Shown: positions 9,931-23,300, counted from the first letter of the stretch. The stretch: DNA of 64,000 bases from Plectosphaerella cucumerina (GCA_020746995.1 JAGPXD010000005.1:2728001-2792000); one strand, 5' to 3'. Numbers and translations are program-made. The notes: generated by a model from the sequence alone, not told the origin.

Positions 9931-12900
9931 TCACTTCCAGCTCTTCCACAGCCCTTGCAGGTATGTCGAGAAGGGCTTCCGGTCCGTGGAGGTAGTCATG
10001 GCGCGCAAGAAGGCCGTCTCGTCAATGTTGAGGGCCGGGAAGAGCGACGACCGCAGGCTCTGGATGAACAGATCGCCCGTCTTGAGGTAGATGACCTGCT
10101 GGAGCCCCGCGATCTCGTTCAGAACCTGCTTGCTCTGCGCGTCAGTCCCGGGCTTGAACTGCGCATCGCGGAGGACCTCCCAGCACAGCGGGTGGAACCT
10201 GTCGATCATGAACTGGTCGAAGCCGGGAATCACGGGGGTAGGCGAGCCGCTGGTTGTAGGGTTCTCGCCTACAGTCGCCACGTTGGGACCTCCCCACACG
10301 TTGGCCACGCGGATGAGCACACCAAAGGCCAGACGGCTGGGTCCCAGGTTACCGTCGATGGTCCTCCCCAGCGAAATGACCGACGTGATCATTGAGTCGA
10401 AGAAGGCCTGGTTGGCCTCGCTGATGAAGACGGCTTCCAAGTCGTTGTTCATGATGACCTGAATGAACGAAAGATATTCCCTACGCAGCTCCCCGAGCTG
10501 GATTTCGTCGTCGGTACCGCTGATGGGCTCCGACAGGCCGGCAAAGATGCGTTGCAGAAGCGGCGTCAGCAGCTGGTTGAGCACGCTGTAGATCTCCGAC
10601 TTGAACCCGAAGACCACCTGGTCCAGCAGCCTCAGGAAGATGGCCATCTCGTCCTTGGACGAGCTCTGCGACAGGAACCCCTCGATCCACTGAGGAAGCT
10701 GGGGCAGAACAGCGGAGCCCAGTACACCTAGGAGCTTGGAGAACGCCGACCTGCAGGCAGTCCGGATCTCCGATGAGCTGTTGAGCTCCCTGAGGGCGAT
10801 CAGAATGGCCTCTGCAGCCTTTGCAAACTCGTCCGATACGAGCTTTGGTGGGGGAGGTCGCTGGTGGGCCGCAGTGCTGCCAGGAACCCAATCGGAGAAC
10901 CCATGGGCCAGCGTGCCGAGCGCCATGATGACGTGGTGAATCTGGAGCGTCGCCTGGGCGTCGCCAGTCTTGGCCTTGGGCAGGTGCGCCTCAATATCGT
11001 TGAAGAGCGGTGTCATGACGAGGCGGGCGTAGAGGGCCTGATTGTCGGCGGGTATCTTCTGGGTGGATGAGATGCTGCCGATGGCCTCGAAAAGGTACAG
11101 CTGGCTGTTGAAAAGGGCATCTGCAGAGTGGTCCGACTCGTCCGAAGACATGTCATCGTCTGCGTCGTTATCCGAGACCTCGGCCTTGATAGGGAGCAGG
11201 TCGGAGATGGACTCGATGATACGCTCTGCAATGTTGCCGACATGGGCCCTGAGGTGCTTCACGAACCGATGGAACAGATACCAGGACCGCGTCTTGATAC
11301 GAACGTGGTCGTGGTGAACCAGGCGAACAAAGTTCTCCAGCACCTGTGGAATGTATTCTTGGTGGGCATCAAAGATCTGCCAGTACCGCACACAAATTTC
11401 CATGTACTGCAACAGCACAGCGGGGTGGGGGAAGCTAGCGATGCCTGCGAGGCGGTCAGCAACCTGGGGTACGTGTAAGTAGGGGGGCCGTCACTCACCC
11501 GACCCGACCATCTTCTGCATCATGATGGTCAGCCTGTCGGCCGCTGCGCTGTTGGGCTGGCTCTTGGCGCTCAATCCTTGGTTGGGCAGGGCGAGCTCGC
11601 CGAACAGGAACATCTCGTGAAGGGCGAGGTCTAGGTCCCTCCAGTCCATTTGCGAACCCTGTTGGTCGAGGGTCTGGAACGTCTCGGCCACGAGGTTGCT
11701 GAGGGTCTCCATGTAGAGGTTCTGATCGACGGCGGCGACGGTCTTTTGCAGGACGGTGAGCCTCTTACGGAGCTCTTGGAACTCGGCCTCATCCGTCTGC
11801 TCGTCCTCGTGGCCCCAGTTAGACGTCTCGTCGTACCGCATCTTCCGGATGATGGCTTGCAGGATTGGCGGCAGCATCTCAGCGTAGTTGGGGGGGAGAT
11901 TGCCAACTTTCCGGAGGAGGTTCAGGAGGTCGGTCAGGGACGAGATGACGGTCGAGCACACCTCGTCGTATTCGTCAGAGAAGAAGCGCAGGAGGAAGGG
12001 CAGGAAGTCGTGGAGGAGCTGCTCGGCCTTGGCACGCGTGTTGTTGTCCACATTGGCGTCCTCGAGAACCTTAACGATATCGGACATGACAGTGTTGACG
12101 AGCTTGGCGACGGCCTCCGCGAGGTCCGTGTCGTACTTGGGCGTGTTCTGGAACTCGCTCAAGGGGGGGCTGGCGATGAGCTGGGTGACAATCTCGTGCA
12201 GTCTCAGGAAGGAGATCAGCTCCATCTTGTCCGAGCCCTTCATCTTCTTGGCGGCAATTTCGGCGAGGGTGTCGATGGCGGCGTCGCGGACCTTGTCCTC
12301 GGAGCCGGAGCTGTTGGTGCGGCCGACGACGGGGAGCAGGAGGCTGAGCATCTCGTCGTTGACGATGAGAGAGATCTCCATCCAGCTGACCCACTTGCCA
12401 ATGTCCTTCAGGATGATCTCGACAATGTAGTCGTGCTGGCCAGAGTAGCGGGCGAGAAGCTCCTTCCACGACTGAGCAATCTTTTGCACGTCCCTGGTCC
12501 TCAGCTGGTCTTTGAGGTCGGCGTTGCGCTTGGTATCCGCGCTGTTGCGGGTGAGGAGCATGTCGGCAATCTCATCGTGGATGGAGCCGAGGAGGCGAAG
12601 GTAGAGCACGACACCGGGAGCATTGTCTTGCGGGGACGCGGCGGGGGCGTTGGTGAGGGCGAGGAAGTCGTCGATAAAGGATTCCCAGCCTTCGGTGTAG
12701 AGGAAGACGAAGAGGTACGTCAGGGTCTGGGAGAGCTTGTTCTGCAGCGAGGGGGCATCGACCTCGGCCTGGTGCTGGCCATAGACCTTGCGGACGTACT
12801 CGAGGAGCGTCTCCTTAAGATAGGCAAGGCTCGGGCCGTCAAGACCTTGCGTGTGGACAGCATAGTTGACGACCTCCAAGCATACCATGCGGACGACTTC

Positions 12901-13192
12901 TGTGCTCCTCGGGGTTCGGGCGAAGAGGGCGGCGCATGCTTGCCAGCCCTGAGGGTCGCCCCTCAGCTGGTTGAGGAAGTCGAATGCTTGGGCCTTGATG
13001 TTGGCGTCGGATGTTGGGTTCCACGCGATTTCGACGGCATTCTCGATCTAGAAGAAGAGGCGGGTTGACCCGGTCAGTTCCTGAGCTTCGTGCATGATGT
13101 TGTCATGGTGTGACCAGGGTGGTGGGATGTGGCGGGGCAGCGGGCCACCGCCGGGGGATGGACTTGTGGTGGTGACATACCTGGGCCTCCAT
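9931..13192 (-). CDS. los1: Exportin-T, tRNA nuclear export receptor (Los1/XPOT)
   Basis: Three exons: 13192-13181, 13047-11499 and 11444-9931. They give one frame of 1024 aa, close to the usual fungal length. The first coding exon has only four codons, ATG GAG GCC CAG, followed at once by donor GTATGT. The introns are 133 nt and 54 nt with TTCTAG and CGCAG acceptors. The N-terminus (IENAVEIAWNP, then AFDFLNQLRGDPQGW and VCLEVVNY) is the importin-beta/Xpo1-type start of exportin-T. The central ASFPHPAVLLQYMEICVRYW and RIKTRSWYLFHRFVKHLR are hallmark blocks. The rest is HEAT-like helical repeat to the C-terminus, TYLQGLWKSWK. Exportin-T binds mature tRNA with Ran-GTP and carries it through the nuclear pore. 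The gene converges with the RTA1-like gene and has over 4 kb of unassigned DNA upstream. Confidence 0.95.
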
Positions 13193-16100
13193 CTTTGGTT
13201 TGGAATAGGGATGCAAGAAGGCGGCGAGACTTGGAGAGGCGTGGCCGGCTGGTCTATGTCGGGAGGCTGCTATGAGATGGGCAGCTGTTCTGGCCGTGCA
13301 TACGGCATAGCTAAAGGCGAATGTGCGGAGGGGCGGCGGTCAAAGCCCAGGTCGTCGCCGTGGGAAGGAGGGGTTTTCGGGTCGGCGTGGGCCGTCGTCG
13401 GCAGGGTGCACGACGCGCAAATGCTGGCAGCTGAACAGATTATTCACAGCGGTCGGCCTCGGTGCAGTTCACTTTGTAATCGGGTGCGAGGGCGGTCGAG
13501 GGCAAGACTTTGTTTGTCGGAGTGGTTCGTTGGGGGTATTTGTCGTCAAGGTCGATTTTGTAGGAGGCAGAGTCAGTCTCGTGCTTTTTTGGTGCCACGG
13601 GAAATCGTCGGGGGATGGGAAGCCCAGAGCTGCCCCTCCTGGTGGGCCGCTTCAGTTGACCAGCGGTGCGGTCGCGGCAGTCGCTGTGCTGTGCTGTTGC
13701 CCCTCCTCCGTCATCTGGCTCCTTCCATTTCACTGTAAACATTGGGGAAGGAGCGGGGGGTGAGGCGTGCTCACCGCCTGCCTGCCTCGAGCTGGGAAGG
13801 TGCGGGCCGGGCAATAGCACTGACCATCCGCTGCCAGCTGGAGCTCGTCCAGTCTTTCCGAGGTCCAGCACGGAGCGGCACGTCAACTGAAGATGAGACG
13901 ATAAACTTGAAAGGCGAATGTCGATTCGCCAGTTAGAACACTGGGTCTACAGAGTGATACTATACTCATGCCTTGGCTCACATGTACAGACAAGATTCAA
14001 TAAGGTCCTACACCTCTCATGAACCCTCCCAGTTCAAGAGATCCAGGTATCAATCCAGGAGCAATGAGATCATGGAGATGGGTTAGGCCAACGAATGGTT
14101 CAGAACGGGCGATGGAGGACTTGACTATGCTCATGGACGACGCCGAGGTATTCAACGGTTGCAAGGGGCCAAGGGCGGACAAACACGCGACTGGGCTACA
14201 TGGTTTGTGACATGGCTCTATTTCAAGGCGAGGCTATGGGAACTTTTCGAGATGCTTTCATCGTTGGTGTCAAGCAGGCCACATCGCCTGGTGTCTGACA
14301 AGTCCCATCCAACTGGCAAGCTTCCACTTGGAACACAGCACATGGTCCTTCGCCGGGCACCTGCCCTGGAATTATCTGGCACGATGATGATAAGGACCAG
14401 CAGCGGCTCTCCAAAATCAACTCTAAAGCTCGCCCAACCCAACCGTACCAGCGCCTGAGATATCAGTCTGGGCGGCGAATGCATCGGTCCTTTCTCCCAG
14501 AGAGCCAGGAACACCATCAAGCCTTGTGGCTTTTGGGAGCCTGGCATGGGCAATCGGTTGCTATGCAGCAGTCATTGATCGGTGCGAGTCCTGGAAACTT
14601 CAAATTGTCAGCAAAAGTTCAAGCAACGCCATCCGATGCGCAGCGAGAAGAAAGCAGAAGGGTCAGAAGTTAGAACTGTGTCCACACAAGTGATTCGGAC
14701 AGGGATAACTGTATAATAAGGTCTAGGTCATCATGTAGGGAGCGAAAGAAAGAAAAAAACACCGCCGCGAGGCGGTCCTGTTGAACGTACCTTGACAGGA
14801 GATACCCTCGGCCTTCTCGGGTGAGACCAGCCGAGGGCGAGACGCCGAGACAGCGTCGCAACCGGTGCGATGGGCCCGTCTTCCTCAGCGACGCCTCATT
14901 GAATGTGCCGGGATGCACAGCATGTGCCATTGCGAGGATGTCTCGGTCGCATGAAGACAGTTGATGCGGTGGGACGGAGGTCTCCAGCAATGACGGCGTC
15001 GCGACTGCCGGCCGTCAAGACACAGCCTCCTCCTCACGTCATGGGATCATGCCATGGAAGTGCTGAGGATGATGGTGCTGGAGCTGCCAGAGACGCCCTT
15101 ATATAGGTGGTGAAGGAAGGTGAAGAGCTTGCTGGCCCGAAGAAGCAGAAAATGTGGAAGCGAAAGTGATGGGGGCTGGAAATGAGGCGGACCGTGACCC
15201 GACCAATCATGGGGGAAGAGTGGGGTACCCAGGTGCGCACGCAACACACCGACCTTGACCGAAAGCCCGACCGCAGCTTCGAAGCTCCAAGATGCCATGA
15301 CAAGTACTTCGCACTTCTTCTTGAACTTCATTGAGTTCATCATCTCGGCGACCGCCAGCCACTTGGCAGTGTATAGACGCAGCTCTCTTGTAAAGAGTAT
15401 GAGTCGAGGTCGCCCATGTAAAGACCACCTCTGGGATGCTCTCAGTGATGTGCGCCTTGGGTTTCAATGTTGTTGTCCCGCGCCCATCCACGCACCAAAG
15501 CCACGCGCCCAATGTCATGTCTATCGGGTCAGATGTTTGTAATATGAGTAATCCCTTGCACGCATTCTGGATGTCTTGGAAGTAGGCTCTCATTTGATGT
15601 TAGAGTGCCAAATGGTGAGCTTGATGCTGAGATGAAGGTCTACTTGCAAAAGGCTTGGGTCAGTGACACCATACGGGCCAACAATGAAGCATGTCATGGA
15701 AAACGTGATGACCAACTTCCCAGTCTGCCGGGGATTTTTTCGTTATGAAGACTCTCCATTGGCGGCGCCCACCCGGCTGGATCGAAGTTCGCCAACAGTT
15801 CCAATGCTGGGTTAGACAGCCTGGACGAGTCGAGACGTAGCCAGAAAGCAGAAACAGTGAATTCCGGACCGTTCACAGTTGGGTCGGTGTCAACACGACA
15901 CGCTTGATTTCATCTTACGATGCTGGACGTTCATCGATGCATCAAGTTTAGTCAACACACTGAGCTGACAGTTTCCTTGAACGTTTGAGACGCCGAATAC
16001 TTCACAAAACTCGACGTATACCCGGGCTCGTCGGATGCGCCATGGCTATCGACTATGGTTTACAAACAGCACCACGGATCCAAAAGAGCTATTGCAACCC

Positions 16101-17509
16101 CGCCGCTCTCCGTAGCCACGACAATATGGATCGAGGCCTGGTCCTCTTCGGCATGGTGACCACTCCGCAAGAAGCCGCCACAGGACATGTCTGCCATGAG
16201 CAAAGCCAGCACGTCGCAAGGTGCCCGGGTTCGGCCCTTAAACGGATCCATCAACTCCTACTCAGGTGCCGCGAAGCCTCATGAGGTAGCAAGAACCAAT
16301 GTCTCAGCCAGCTTGGCAATCCACCATGACGAATACGAACGGTAGCTGAAGCGTATAAGACGTGAGAGAATCAAGAGTGGGCGAGCGACGAAGCTGAGGC
16401 GAGCGCAAAATGACCGGAGATCGGCAGGGACATACTGGTCCAAGTCTCGAAATCAACGTCAAAGTGGGATGTGAGGCCGTAGTCTCAACTGTTTCATTCT
16501 CTCCTGTGAAAAGACTCGGACGGCTTCCTCGATTCATTGGAGCATGGCAGCAGGTCAACAGCCTGTGCTACCTGAATGCTGATTCCATCCCTACGACAGA
16601 TTCTGGCCCGGCGCCCATCCGCCCTAGCAGCGACCGGCGTCGGCAGGTCGGAGACTTCGAGGGAGCAGACTCCGAGTCGGTGTTTCTCCAATGTGGATGA
16701 CCGGATCCATTTCGTGTCGGCTTCTTCGGACTTGTGCAGGCGGATGGATGCATGTTCCTCCCTCTGTCGACCCCTTGATTGTGTCCACAGAAAAGGCGTA
16801 ATTTCTGCGCGTGGTCCGTTTGTGTTCCTGCGCCGGCAGGTCACACCGAGTTGTGCACTTATGCAGTCGAGGCCGAAACCCGCCTAGCGCCCGACTGGCG
16901 GTTTCGTCTCAAAGCGACCCATAAAAGGTTCCCAAGCCGCGCTGCCGGTCTTGACGCTGATTGGCCGTCCGTTGTGGCGCCGCAATCTCCCGTCGGCGCC
17001 CCATTCGGGCGGGGTGGTTCCACCCACAGCCGACTTCATCCCATCTGACCACCAGTCCAACGGGCCCCTTGCCAACGGTCTGCGCCCTGCCAGCATTGGA
17101 TCCACGGGGGAAATGAGCTGACAAGGGTCGGAACGGACATCTCCACGTCCAAGAGGGGATCTCTTTTTGGGCCAGCGCGATCTGGGGAAGAAAGGGTTTC
17201 CCCAGATCTTGAAGACATGTCAAGTCACATTGGAATGCAAGCCGCAACCAGAAGCTCATCCCCAAACACTATGTTCACCAAGGCGAAGACGTCACATCTG
17301 CCGCTGGACCCGTGAGACCATGAGCTATCCGAGACGCCCCGTGCGATTAGAAGATTAGGTACAGAATTGTGTGTATCTGCCATGATGCCGTAACTGCTAT
17401 ATAGTCAAAGAAAACGGAACACATTCTTTGTACAGCCGGCTTCTTGCGAAGCCTATGCGTTCCGCGTCGGCCAGCATGGCTCGACCATCCAAATCTCTCA
17501 AGTCATCGC
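13193..17509. other. 4.3-kb interval with no supportable gene
   Basis: The part next to 13193 is the los1 promoter. Open frames here are short, overlap on both strands and do not connect through plausible splice sites; none contains a motif I know. A TATATAGG sequence at about 15099 might belong to an unrecognised gene or a non-coding RNA. I see no tRNA or repeat. Confidence 0.45.
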
Positions 17510-18477
17510 TTAAGCGAAGGCGAAGGCGGCGACGGCGGCGACGGCGGCAACCAGGACGGAGCCGGAGAGGCCAGCAGCGCCGGCAGAGACGGGAGCGGTG
17601 TAGGTAGGGACCGCAGGGACAGTGGTGTTAGATCCGTGAACGGGAGGAGTGTACACGGGAGGCTGAGCGGGCTTGGTAGCCTCAGGGCAAGGGACCGTAG
17701 CCGTCTCGTACTTGGTGACGACCGAAGGGACCTGGGTAGTGTAGACAATAGTCTTAACACTGACGGAGGGGGCGCACTCCTCAGCGGGGGCGCTGGGGGC
17801 GGGGACGGGGACCGAGTAGACGGGCTTGTTGCCCTCGGCGGTGGTAGGGACAGCGGGCTTCGACGAGGCGACAACGGGGGGGTAGACAGGGGCGCTGTGG
17901 GCAGGGGCCGAAGAGTGAGCGGGGGCGCTGCTGTGGACAGCGGCCGAGCTGTGGCCGGAGGGCTTGACGGGAGGGTAGCCGGTAGGGGTGGCGGTGGCCT
18001 CCGAGACGGGGCAGACGGTGGTCGAGATGGCGATAGTCTCAGTGACGTAGACGGGAGTCTGCGAGGCAGCAGGACAGTCAGTGACCTCAGGGGCGCACGA
18101 GACGATGGTCTTGACGGTGGTCGAGTCTTTTTGGCAAGTCAGTTCATGCCTGGATGGTCGTTGAAGCTCTCAGGGGACTCACAGATGGTGCTCGTGGTGA
18201 GGGGAATCAGAGAAGAGGACACAACGGTGCTGGCGGCAGGGCAGTCGGGCACGTCGGGAGCGCAGCTGGTGATGGTAACGAGCTGGGTCGAGTACTCGGT
18301 GTGCTCAGCGGGCTCGGAGTAGACGGGAGCCTCGCTGGTGACGGGGGCGGCCGAAGAGGCGACGGCGGCGGAGCTGGCAGGAGCCGAAACACCGGGAACC
18401 TCGTAGACGGGGGCCGCGGGGGGGAGGTAAGAGGCAGTGGCAAGGCCAGCGAAGACGGCAACGGCGGCGGAACGCAT
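17510..18477 (-). CDS. Ser/Pro/Ala-rich GPI-anchored cell-wall protein
   Basis: Two exons, 18477-18183 and 18126-17510, are joined over a 56-nt intron (donor GTGAGT, CTGAC branch, AAAAAG acceptor) and give 303 aa. The N-terminus MRSAAVAVFAGLATASYLP is a signal peptide. The C-terminus has a small-residue stretch (SAGAAGLSG) followed by a hydrophobic tail ending AFAFA, as required for GPI attachment. The body is rich in Ser, Pro, Ala, Val and Thr, with VYxxPxxA and HSSAPA runs. The cysteine block TITSCAPDVPDCPAAS recurs as TIVSCAPEVTDCPAAS, and a looser third copy, VYTTQVPSVVTKYETATVPCP, follows. This architecture is common in fungal covalently bound wall proteins, which are heavily O-mannosylated. 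The intron splits the first two cysteine blocks. No enzyme domain is present, so a structural or adhesive wall role is inferred. Confidence 0.85.
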
Positions 18478-21400
18478 GTTGATGGTTTGTGGGGGTTGTT
18501 GGGGGTGGGTTGGTTGGTTGGAAAGAGTGTTGGTAATTAGTGAGTGAATTAAGCTGAAGAGCTTGTAACGAGAGGACGACCGAAGTCAAGTTTAGCGAGC
18601 TAAGAGGCTGGGAAGTAAGGCAGCTGATGGCTGAGGAGGAAAGAAGAAGAGAAGATGGGTTGGGGAAGCGGACGAGAGTGTTAAATAGGGTCGTCGACTC
18701 CAAGCCCGGCCGTCGACTGGGCTGCTCTTCCCCACGTCGGCGGTGCTCCGCCGGTCTGCTTGTACCTTACATTAGCGCACCACGCACGGGAAATTAAGTC
18801 GCCTCTCGACCAAGGCAGGCTCCGTCGTGGCTTCTCGACAGGGGGTGGGCCGTAAAGGGGGTGGTGGTGGATGGGTGGGTGGAGGCGGGCCATCGTTGAG
18901 GCAGTTTGTTCCTTCCTGCCCGCTGGCTGGCGGCTGCGACGCTGTGACGGAAAGGAGGAACGACGGGTTTAGGCGCGCCCATTCGCCAGCATGGATCAAT
19001 CTCGCTAGGACCGGCGCTCGTCGCCACTGGGCGGGTGGGCAAATAGGGGGTGAGAGGGCGCCGCCGGGTCTGTGCAGCAAAGCCGACTCAGCGTCGCTGG
19101 CGGCATGACTGCCAATCAGTGCAACCGTGCGCCTCGTGGCCCCCTGTGCCGGTCGTCTGCCGGTCCTTCCTGGTCTGGACAACGGAAAAGAGAAATGAAG
19201 GTCGACAGGCGATGCCCCTGGGCTGATGATCTCTCGAGGGGGGTGATTGGCCGCCCCGTGGCCACCGCCTGTTTTGACATGAACCGGGGGCCCTGGAGCA
19301 TTGTGAATTGGACGGACGGAGCCGTCAGACGCAGCTTGTGGTCATTGTTCGAGAAGATGAGGGTCGGTTCGGCTTGCTGTCCGTACCTGACTAGGACAGA
19401 CGGTGTGAGCAAAAGAGCGAGAGCGAAAGAAACGCCGCTGCTTCCGAGGCACATCCACCGAGGGTCGTCGGGAAAAGGTTTCCAGAAAAAACTGAGGAAT
19501 GGCGTCGATTCGAAACCACGATTGCGGTCGGCGCTGGAATGTTTCCTCCCCGTAGCCTCGCCATGCCGAGTCGCGCGCCGAGGCCATCTGGCAGCGCACG
19601 CCCAATTTCCGTCCAGGGGCATTCATACACTTGGGACGAACAGAGGGGGTGGGAGAGGATGGCCAGGCCAGCAAGGAGAATAGGCCGTTGGCAGCCCGGC
19701 CGTGACCCAGATCGGTACAGCCGGATCGCCAATCCGCTGCCCCAAGCCCCAGGCCCCAAGCCCCCGAGAGGGACAAGACCGCCGAGACCCCCAGGGCCGC
19801 TTGTACCGAAGAGGCAAGTTGTTCTCAGAGCCGTTTGCCCGTTCGCTCGCTCGCTCACCTTCCGCACCGAGTTCCCCCTTTTTCACCCCTGTCATCCACT
19901 TCGCCTCTCAATTTCCTGCCGCAATAGCAGCGCCAGCCATCCCATCCATTCATCTTCCGAAAGCTGCTTGCCGCTTCCCGCCCTTTCTTCCGGGGGAACG
20001 CCCTCTCTGGCAGGACTGGCTCGGCCAGACTCAGAAGGATCAGCAGGGGCAACGCGATGCGCTGTGGGACTCACTCCACCGGCTGCTCCAGCGGTCCAGC
20101 GCGCTTCGGCCATCGGCTCTGCCGTGGACGGTGGCTCCTCCCGGCCTCCCCCTTCTCCAGTGTTCTACTTTTACCCACAGACACTCGCGAGTCGTGGTCG
20201 ACAGCCCGGCCAAGCCCAGCGACAGCCCAGGAAGCCCCTCCTTCCACCCCTTCCACCCCTTCCACCCCGCTCCACAGCGGTGATCACAGCCCCTGACCAG
20301 CAAGCCCCAATTTCCTGGCCGCTCTAGGCCCCGTCGCTGTCTCCTCACAATGCGTCATGGCCCATCTTTGTACGACTCGACCCGGCCGATCTGACCTCGA
20401 AAACAACGTCGCTCCCGCCGTCCACTTCCAAATACGAGCCGCAATCTCGGGCGGTAATCAACTATGCCTCGAAATGGGGAGACCCAGAGGCCGGCAAAGG
20501 AAAGGCGGCGCTCGCAGCGAGATATCTGGACAGGGCCTCGATCTCCAGTCGTAATTTTACCCACCACCCGAGATGATGGATGGGCGCCGAGGCGGTCAAC
20601 CAGACGCTCCCTTCCCCGTCCTACGGTGCATGCGCCCATCGACATGGGTGAGCAGATCCCGTCGGGAGCCAAGAGATGTCGAGGAAAGGGGGCCGCCCCC
20701 CGCCGGCCATTCAACACACAGACAATCAAAATGGCTCTCAGGGGGTCGTCGGCCTTACAAGTCGCGTTCATCTGCTGTGCGGCTGGACTGGGCTGAGCTA
20801 GGGTTGCTCGCGACGCGACCTTGGGAGCGCACCTCCAGACTTGGCTTCCTTCACACTTCTTTCTCTTCTCTGTTTGTGAGCAGAAGCATCTGCCTGAGCT
20901 CCGTGTCGACTGCAATGGCTGGAGCTTCTTCGACTCTGATGCGGAGGGTCGGCTCATCTTCACCTCATCTTGAACTGACTTTCCCAGAGATCGATCTTCG
21001 AGTGCCCGTGCGGGCTGAACCGACATCGACCTGCGCTTGCCACAAAACCCAGAGCACCGATCAGCCCCCGTGTTGAACACCACGATAGCTCACATGCTAC
21101 TCTCACCGACGAAGTCGTCAGGTCCCATGGGCCTTGCTCAACACATCCCACCTCATGTCGTCTGTCACGCCCTCCCGTCGTCACCTAGCCGTCTCCAGGG
21201 CAATGAGCTTGAACGAGGAGAGCCAGGCCGGCCTGCGGCCTTGATCCAATCTACACTGCGCCCACGGCCTGGATCAGCTTGAGACCGGTTCTCACGCATG
21301 GCCGATCCTCGGATTTCCAGATTATACGCCGGGTACCTGTTTGCTATGTTGCCTTGAGAAATGCAACTCCAACGAGCAGTAGAAATCCTTCGATTGGGTC

Positions 21401-22392
21401 TACATGCTACTGGGGCAAGGCATGATCATTGGCACATGGAAAGAGGCCCGGATGAGAGCAAGCTTCCTTGGAAGTCCATGGTAGCCTGCCGCCGGCAGCG
21501 CTCATGCCTTGGCAACATGTTTTCATTCTGCCACTCAAGCATGGGCGGCCTGGACAAACTTGGCAGCAGTCGGACATCACCTCAGCGTTCACGAGCTAGG
21601 TGTATTTCCCTGCTGCGGGCCGCGACATGGGAGCCTCGACTTCTTCTGGCCAGGCAGACTGTTCCTCATACCGGTCCTCTCGAGCATATGATGAAACCCG
21701 GACATACGACATTACCTGAACGGCATCTCATCACGAGACTGGCATCTTGCTCCCAAGTGGTGGCTTGGGCTTGTCATGGAGAAGGGGATGATGGCCTGGC
21801 TTGGAAAAAGGCAGGAAGTACCACAGGGGCTCGGTCGACCACTGAGTGAATGTCCTTGAGGCTGCAGCCAGTCTGTTCTTGGTCTTGCTTGTGGTCCAAC
21901 CACCATTTCCAAACCTACCAACACATAGGCTGATCAACCAACGGCTGGCTAACACTAAGGTACATCCCACGTCGGTTTCACTCGTCTCTACAGTGATGGC
22001 TCACGATTCATGGTGGACGTGCTGATGACGGCATCAAGTGACATGCTGAAACGCGAATGGCACCTCATAGCATGCCATGGTTACCAATATTCGAGAGCTC
22101 AAGCGGTCTCACCCTGCCCATATCTTCAGGATTTTCTCGTATTTTTGAGGATTGAAATGCTCGATAATTGACAATGCTTCCAAGCTCCAGCCCCTTCTCA
22201 AGGTTTTAGGTGTGAATGCCGTTGTGTCTCTTCATCCAGCCATCCGATGATTCGCTGCCTGTAATGTGTGTTTTCAACTCAGAGCTCATTCTTGGGGTGT
22301 TATCCTTCCGCGGCCGCCAGGGAGAGCCTTGAAGTTGTGTTTGTCCATGCCATTGAGACGACATTGGGCTCACTCCTTCCACACCCTGGCTT
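18478..22392. other. 3.9-kb interval with no supportable gene
   Basis: The first ~250 bases are the leader and promoter of the wall-protein gene. Long open frames at 18.8-20.3 kb exist in several overlapping frames on both strands, as expected for GC-rich non-coding DNA, and none has a recognisable domain. A short 9-bp tandem (TTCCACCCC, three copies) lies at about 20242-20268. Confidence 0.45.
18681..18688 (-). promoter_or_regulatory. Possible TATA-like element of the wall-protein gene
   Basis: On the minus strand CCCTATTTAACACTC occurs about 205 bases before the start codon. TATTTAA is a usual variant of a fungal TATA box; the assignment rests on position only. Confidence 0.35.
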
Positions 22393-23140
22393 CTCAGGGC
22401 GAGGATCACGCCTACCTTCTTCCAGCTATGCGAACAGATCCAGAAACTGCTGAAGACCGACAACATCCACCTCAACGAAATTGCCATTGCGGTGATGGTG
22501 TTCTTCTACCACAAGTCGGATTTCTACTGGATTGTGGTGCATTGAGCCCAAGTTCATCGAGAAGAAGAAGAAGAAGAAGGATGACGAGGAGCAAATCCAG
22601 GGAGATCTCAAAGAACGATCTCTCCGCCGAAGACCTCGCCACCAAAGTACCATCTTCAAGAGTCAAGGACGAGGCCCGTTACCGCAAGGTTCCTCGTCCC
22701 GAGATGCTGAACTTTGTGGCGAGCTTCCCTCACTGCCTGCGCTTTCACGAGGTCAACAAGCTCGTGTCATTCATACATCCCTGTCGGTTCGTCGAGGCGG
22801 TGTATCGAACACAGCGCAACATGAAGAAGTCGGCGATCTTCCACGTACCACACATCAAAACGTGGGAAATTATGGCCGGGAAAGAGGTCGCGGCATCTGG
22901 TCTGAAGTCGGATGATTGGGTAGCTGTTCAGCCCTCGTCCCTTCGACGGAGCTGACTGCGTCGGCCGATCGATGCAGCCGACTTCGAATACATGATTCCG
23001 AGCAAGTAGCTCCATGTTGAGCTCGGCCTGGCCGGCATCAACAAGGTCGGACAGCCTGTGTACCCAGTCATGGACATCGACATGACACCACTCATCATGC
23101 CGCCGCCATGGGATTCACAAAAGTCCCATACCTAGGTAGT
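22393..23140 (+). pseudogene. Paralogue B: truncated, broken copy of the three-copy unknown family
   Basis: The plus strand reads RARITPTFFQLCEQIQKLL then KTDNIHLNEIAIAVMV, matching residues of about 225-255 of the intact gene at 55378-57089. The frame then stops at TGA (22543-22545), and a short GAA/GAG-rich stretch follows. In another frame it resumes with EARYRKVPRPEMLNF, FPHCLRFHEVNKL, HPCRF and, after a TGA at 22953-22955, LRRPIDAADFEYMIPSK. A TAG breaks this, then ELGLAGINKVGQPVYP continues, matching the LALPGINMIGHPAYP block of the intact gene. The N-terminal third and the C-terminal WPG motif are absent. The sequence is shorter than, and as broken as, paralogue A, but in the opposite orientation. 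Confidence 0.8.
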
Positions 23141-23246
23141 CAAGAGCATCGCTTAGTACTATCCTGTTACTTGAAGCACTAGTAGTTTAGTGTTCAGCCA
23201 CGCGTACCTACCTTATACAGCCAGCAGCGTCTTCTGAGGGACAGCA

Positions 23247-23300
23247 GGTCAACCGATGCAGCAGGTCAACCAACACAGCAGGTCGATCGTCTCGCGACAC
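23247..23300 (+). repeat. Short 17-bp minisatellite 3' of paralogue B
   Basis: Units GGTCAACCGATGCAGCA and GGTCAACCAACACAGCA are followed by a third, degenerate unit beginning GGTCGATCG. The unit is nearly the same as the one at 58897 (GATCAACCGACACAGCA) and lies in sense orientation about 105 bases after the last recognisable codon of paralogue B. Confidence 0.85.

Noticed and set aside
11650..13068. 472-codon plus-strand open frame
   Set aside because: It is the antisense of los1; its Val/Glu/Gly/Asp-rich composition is what the complement of a GC-rich gene gives.
17444..18322. 292-codon Gly/Asp/Arg-rich plus-strand frame
   Set aside because: Antisense of the spliced GPI-protein gene, which has a signal peptide, intron and GPI signal.
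18827..20327. Several long overlapping open frames at 18.8-20.3 kb
   Set aside because: Frames are open on both strands at once in GC-rich sequence, without domains, splice support or a sensible start context.
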